Positions 7,284 through 10,135 of a DNA stretch of 10,135 bases are shown here, one piece after another (the first letter of the stretch is position 1; every line of letters begins with the position of its first letter). Origin of the DNA: Elusimicrobiota bacterium (GTDB taxonomy: Bacteria > Elusimicrobiota > Elusimicrobia > F11). Both the position numbers and the translations under genes were made by a program. The notes beneath the pieces were generated by a model. The model was not told the origin of the DNA and searched no databases. It was given only the letters and a program-made list of their open reading frames with translations. The DNA is taken from the NCBI GenBank assembly GCA_022709485.1, contig JAKLIS010000026.1, positions 1 through 10,135 on the forward strand. Direction: 5' to 3'.

Positions 7284-7293
7284 TTGATTAGTT
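7266..7293 (-). promoter_or_regulatory. Direct-repeat candidate operator over the copA promoter
   Basis: On the minus strand the octamer AACTAATC occurs twice, at 7293-7286 and 7273-7266, exactly 20 bp apart (about two helical turns). One copy lies just upstream of the -35 element and the other within the -35/-10 spacer, so a protein bound to both faces would bracket the -35. This geometry suits a repressor or activator of the ATPase gene. The binding protein is unknown: a copper regulator or the adjacent response regulator are both possible. The 20-bp spacing does not match the 11-bp spacing of classic PhoB boxes. Confidence 0.4.
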
Positions 7294-7377
7294 TCAAGGC
7301 CTGTATGCGGCGGAATTCATAAAGTAATATTGGCTTCTATTCTGCTGAAATGGACCTTTCGCGAGGCCCTTTGAATC

Positions 7378-8055
7378 ATGAAAAAAATTTTAATTATTGA
7401 GGACGAAAAAGACCTCCTTAAACTTCTCAAATATAATTTTGAGAAAGAAGGATATAAAACCGTCACAGCCTCGGACGGAGAAGCGGGTTTGGAGGCTTTT
7501 AAAAGAGAGAAACCCGACCTTGTCATTTTGGACATCATGTTGCCGGAGCTCAACGGGTACGAATTTCTAAAAATCGTTCGGCGGGATTCCGGCGTGCCGG
7601 TCGTTGTTCTGACCGCCAGGAAAGAAGAGGTGGATAAAATCCTCGGGTTTGAATTGGGGGCCGATGATTTTGTGACAAAACCCTTTAGCGTGAGAGAGGT
7701 ATTGGCGCGGGTCAAAACAATTTTGAAACGGATTGAGGCGCCCGCACGTTATCAAATTCATGGGCGAATGGGGGATTTAGAAGTGGATTTTGATCGCTTC
7801 GAAGTGCGAATCAAAGGAAGGCCGGTTTCTTTAAGCACAAAAGAATTTGATTTTCTCAAAATACTCATTGAGGCGGATGGAAAAGTCCTTTCGCGCGAAA
7901 AAATACTCGAGAATGTGTGGGGATATGATCAGTCGATGGAAATCGATACGCGAACCATTGATCAGCATATTTCCCGCTTGAGAGAAAAGCTGGGTCATGA
8001 ATCCGAACGGATCGTGACGGTCAAAAATAAAGGATATCGAATCAAATTGGATTAA
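7378..8055 (+). CDS. OmpR/PhoB-family response regulator
   Basis: The 225-residue protein has a receiver domain (1-118) and a winged-helix DNA-binding domain (about 128-225). In the receiver the acidic pocket is E8/D9, the phosphoacceptor is D52 (VILDIMLPELNG), and the switch residues are T79 (VVLTAR) and K101 (FVTKPFS). The output domain shows the OmpR/PhoB pattern LSTKEFDFLKILIEADGKVLSREKIL, then TIDQHISRLREKLG and the wing VKNKGYRIKL. It should be phosphorylated by the kinase encoded 12 bases downstream and then control transcription. The sequence is PhoB/PhoP-like and the partner kinase is PhoR-like, so phosphate control is a reasonable guess. However, no pst or phoU gene is present in the window, so I do not assign a symbol. 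GAGG at 7363-7366 lies 11 bases before the ATG. The copper ATPase gene is divergent across a 127-bp region. Confidence 0.95.
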   Translation: MKKILIIEDEKDLLKLLKYNFEKEGYKTVTASDGEAGLEAFKREKPDLVILDIMLPELNGYEFLKIVRRDSGVPVVVLTARKEEVDKILGFELGADDFVTKPFSVREVLARVKTILKRIEAPARYQIHGRMGDLEVDFDRFEVRIKGRPVSLSTKEFDFLKILIEADGKVLSREKILENVWGYDQSMEIDTRTIDQHISRLREKLGHESERIVTVKNKGYRIKLD

Positions 8056-8067
8056 GGAGTTTTTCCT

Positions 8068-9852
8068 ATGTTCAAATGGTTTTTTAGCCGATTATCCCGC
8101 CGTTTGGGATTTATTTTCGCGTTATTCGTCATCCTTCCCATGTTTTTGTTGGACGTTTTTCTTGTGAAATCCCAAAAAAAACAATTCATTCATGAATTGA
8201 CGGAAAGTCAGTATGTCCAAGCCCGGCTCATTAACTCCCAAGTGGACTCTTCCTTTTATGTAACCGGTTTTGAGAGCGTGCTTCAAGAATTGGCTGTTCG
8301 TCTGTCTCAAATTTCCGGCGCCCGCATTACTTTAATTGGAAAAGACGGAGTTGTGCTTGGAGATTCCAATGTTTCTGTTGATTCCATCCAGAAATTACCC
8401 AATCACAAAAACCGCCCGGAGGTGAGGACGGCGATGGCCGGCCAATCCGGCGCCAGTGTGAGGTACAGCGACACCCTTAAAGAAGAGTTTTTATATTCCG
8501 CCGTTCCCGTGTTCGGGAATAAGGAAATAAAAGGAGTCGTCCGGGTGGCCTTGCCCTTGACCAAGATCAACGATCAATTTAGCCATGTTCGTTCTTCCAT
8601 ATTTTGGCTGTCTGGCATATTAATAATGGCGGGGTTAATTATTTCCATTTGGGTTTCCCGCTCAATAAGTCAACCTGTTCAAAAAATGAATGATTTGGCC
8701 CATCGCATGGCAGAAGGGGATTATGACGTTCGCCTGCGAGATCTTCCCCGGGACGAGCATGCGGGCCTTGGGGAAGCTCTCAATCGGATGGCTGAAAAAA
8801 TTAAAAAAACAGTGAGCGATCTAACCCAGGAGAAAGTCCAACTGCAAGCGGTATTTGCCTCCATGGTGGAAGCCGTGGTGGCTGTGGATGAAACTGGCCG
8901 GGTTTTCGTCATTAACCCTTCATTTTCAAGAAACTTTGGCGTTTCCCAAGAAGATGTCAGTGGGAAATCATTCCTCGAGGTCCTTCGGCAATCCCAATTG
9001 GCTGGCATCCTTGAGGAAGTCCTGTCAACCAAAGTTGAAAAATCGGAAGAGATTCAGGTTTTTAATCCGGATCTTCAAATTTTCGACGCCCACGCCTATC
9101 CGCTCATGAAAGCCGCCCAATGCCGGGGGGTTCTTCTCGTCTTGCATGACATCACCCGCGTGAGAAAACTGGAGCAAATTCGAAAAGACTTTGTCGCGAA
9201 CGTCTCTCATGAGCTCCGGACGCCCTTGGCTTCCATTAAAGGTTACGCGGAAACGCTTTTAGATGGCGCCTTGAATGATAAGAAAAATCGCAGAGACTTC
9301 GTGGCTGGCATCGAATCCCAGGCGGATCGCATGGGCAAATTGGTGGACGACCTTCTTGAATTATCAGCCATCGAATCCGGTAAAAGGTCCTCTAGCGTGG
9401 AAACAGTTGATTTGAAGGAATTGTATGAAGATTTGATTCCTTCTTTGGAACCAGCGGCAAAAAAAAATCAGGTGAAAATCCACATTAAATCCCTGAAATC
9501 CATTTCTCCCTTTCAGGCGGACCGAAACCAATTGAAACAAGTGTTTTTGAATCTTCTTGATAATGCCGTTAAATTCAACAAACCCAATGGAACGGTGGTC
9601 GTGACTGCTGAAAATATAGCGCATGGGATCAAAGTGGTCATCGAAGACACGGGAATTGGCATCCCGGAAGAAGATTTGCCCCGGATTTTTGAGCGATTTT
9701 ACCGCGTGGACAAAGCGCGCTCTCGTGAATTGGGCGGCACCGGCCTCGGCCTTTCGATCGTTAAACATATTATTGAAGGCATGGGCGGGTCCATTCAGGT
9801 TGAAAGCGTCCTCGGAAAAGGTTCTCGTTTCCTCCTTTTTATCCCCGCCTAA
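8068..9852 (+). CDS. PhoR-like membrane sensor histidine kinase
   Basis: The 594-residue protein has a membrane helix at about 13-33, an extracytoplasmic sensor region (35-175), a second helix at about 178-197, a HAMP linker (about 197-250), a PAS domain (about 257-365), HisKA (370-437) and HATPase (about 480-594). The sensor contains the stretches RITLIGKDGVVLGDS, RPEVRTAM, VRYSDTLKEEFLYSAVPV and GVVRVALPL, an arrangement typical of the Cache-like sensors in PhoR-type kinases. Catalytic elements are complete: phosphorylated H381 in VSHELRTPL, N-box with N499 (FLNLLDNAVKF), DTGIGI at 527-532, FERFYRVD and GGTGLGLSIVK. It should autophosphorylate and pass the phosphate to D52 of the preceding regulator. 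AAGGAG at 8054-8059 overlaps the regulator's stop codon and lies eight bases before this ATG, so the two genes form one operon. The ligand is not known. A 71-bp palindrome begins three bases after the stop. Confidence 0.95.
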   Translation: MFKWFFSRLSRRLGFIFALFVILPMFLLDVFLVKSQKKQFIHELTESQYVQARLINSQVDSSFYVTGFESVLQELAVRLSQISGARITLIGKDGVVLGDSNVSVDSIQKLPNHKNRPEVRTAMAGQSGASVRYSDTLKEEFLYSAVPVFGNKEIKGVVRVALPLTKINDQFSHVRSSIFWLSGILIMAGLIISIWVSRSISQPVQKMNDLAHRMAEGDYDVRLRDLPRDEHAGLGEALNRMAEKIKKTVSDLTQEKVQLQAVFASMVEAVVAVDETGRVFVINPSFSRNFGVSQEDVSGKSFLEVLRQSQLAGILEEVLSTKVEKSEEIQVFNPDLQIFDAHAYPLMKAAQCRGVLLVLHDITRVRKLEQIRKDFVANVSHELRTPLASIKGYAETLLDGALNDKKNRRDFVAGIESQADRMGKLVDDLLELSAIESGKRSSSVETVDLKELYEDLIPSLEPAAKKNQVKIHIKSLKSISPFQADRNQLKQVFLNLLDNAVKFNKPNGTVVVTAENIAHGIKVVIEDTGIGIPEEDLPRIFERFYRVDKARSRELGGTGLGLSIVKHIIEGMGGSIQVESVLGKGSRFLLFIPA

Positions 9853-9854
9853 GG

Positions 9855-9925
9855 GAAGGGGTCAAGTCGCTACATGACTCATTTTTTGAGTCAAAAAATG
9901 AGTCATGTAGCGACTTGACCCCTTC
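9855..9925. repeat. Perfect 71-bp palindrome (35-bp arms, 1-bp centre)
   Basis: The left arm (9855-9889) is the exact reverse complement of the right arm (9891-9925) around the single base 9890. The arms begin GAAGGGGTCAAGTCGCTACA and end in a T6/A6 tract around GAGTC. Inside it, GACTCA (9876-9881) can also pair with TGAGTC (9887-9892), giving an alternative small hairpin with a five-T loop, and TGAGTC recurs at 9899-9904. The outer motif, a run of G followed by TCAAGTC, resembles the ends of REP-like palindromes mobilised by RAYT/IS200-type transposases, but no transposase gene is visible here. It begins three bases after the kinase stop. A transcript from the kinase would form a very long hairpin, which could protect its 3' end. 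Confidence 0.9.
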
Positions 9926-9934
9926 TTCCCCTGC

Positions 9935-9952
9935 TAGCGACTTGACCCCTTC
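9935..9952. repeat. Third, partial copy of the palindrome's outer arm
   Basis: TAGCGACTTGACCCCTTC at 9935-9952 repeats exactly the outer 18 bases of the palindrome's right arm (9908-9925), in the same orientation and offset by 27 bp. The inner TGAGTCATG portion is missing. The copy points to a unit that was duplicated or inserted more than once at this spot. Confidence 0.85.
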
Positions 9953-10035
9953 CCCTATTGCCGAAGTCAAAAAAATACGGTTCAATTGCCGTTGCCCCAG
10001 TGGGGATTTAATTTTTTTTAAAGGAGAACCAAAAA

Positions 10036-10135
10036 ATGGGAAAAATGGTTAGTTTGTTTTTGACTGTGCTGACAAAGCCGGCGGTTGCTTTGAAAAATTT
10101 GAAAGAAGAAGGAGAAACCGTTGGAATCGTTCCGT
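10036..10135 (+). CDS. Truncated gene of unknown function (possible membrane protein)
   Basis: An open frame starts at ATG 10036 behind a strong AAGGAG (10021-10026, nine bases before the ATG) and runs off the window after 33 complete codons. The visible residues (MGKMVSLFLTVLTKPAVALK and onward to EGETVGIVP) are not enough to identify it. The pattern of a short hydrophobic helix, a Pro, an AxxNL segment and then a hydrophilic turn before further hydrophobic sequence is reminiscent of the start of Yip1-type membrane proteins, but this is a weak impression. A second in-frame ATG lies at 10045. A marginal promoter (TTGCCG at 9958-9963, 17 bases, TTCAAT at 9981-9986) could drive it independently of the kinase. 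Confidence 0.6.
   Translation, partial: MGKMVSLFLTVLTKPAVALKNLKEEGETVGIVP

Noticed and set aside
7251..7377. PhoB box (two 7-bp units at 11-bp spacing) upstream of the response regulator
   Set aside because: I searched the divergent region by eye for CTGTCAT-like pairs and found none; the only clear repeat has 20-bp spacing.
9364..9768. 134-residue minus-strand open frame
   Set aside because: It is antisense to the histidine kinase catalytic domain, with no ribosome binding site logic or recognisable domain.
9855..9925. Ordinary Rho-independent terminator for the kinase operon
   Set aside because: The stem is far longer than usual and no T-tract follows its 3' side; the T6/A6 runs are inside the stem. 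It may still affect RNA stability.

Overview
The window looks like chromosomal DNA from a free-living, Gram-negative-type bacterium. The signs are a secreted DsbA-like oxidoreductase, a rhomboid protease, a P1B copper ATPase and a PhoB/PhoR-type two-component system, all densely packed with short gaps and AGGAG-type ribosome binding sites. Base composition is moderate and fairly even. I cannot fix the phylum. No phage, plasmid, CRISPR, tRNA or rRNA features are visible.

Layout. Bases 1-836 (+) hold the end of a TPR-repeat protein whose stop codon overlaps the TTG start of a rhomboid intramembrane protease. A DsbA-like periplasmic thiol oxidoreductase follows at 958-1779, then endonuclease IV (nfo) at 1828-2673. 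A cluster of imperfect GAATGACGG repeats fills the gap at 2694-2824. Next comes a tight plus-strand set: SRAP/HMCES-family abasic-site protein (2872-3549), secreted HEAT-repeat protein (3557-4417) and stand-alone cyclic-nucleotide-binding protein (4414-4869). A copper-type P1B ATPase with YHS and heavy-metal-binding N-terminal domains lies convergently on the minus strand (4896-7226). Divergent from it are an OmpR/PhoB-family response regulator (7378-8055) and a PhoR-like histidine kinase (8068-9852). Right after the kinase stop is a perfect 71-bp palindrome (9855-9925), plus a third partial copy of its outer arm. A truncated gene begins at 10036.

How the genes relate. Nfo and the SRAP protein both act on abasic sites in DNA and are separated only by the repeat cluster, so they form a plausible base-damage neighbourhood. 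The regulator and kinase form a clear two-gene operon. The ATPase and the two-component system share a 127-bp divergent control region. In it a good minus-strand promoter carries two identical 8-bp direct repeats exactly 20 bp apart, a candidate operator.

Novelty. Most genes belong to well-known families, and I see no convincing new multi-gene system. The items most worth a second look are the 71-bp palindrome with its partial third copy, the copper-ATPase operator candidate, the GAATGACGG repeat cluster between two abasic-site genes, and the translationally coupled HEAT/cyclic-nucleotide-binding pair.
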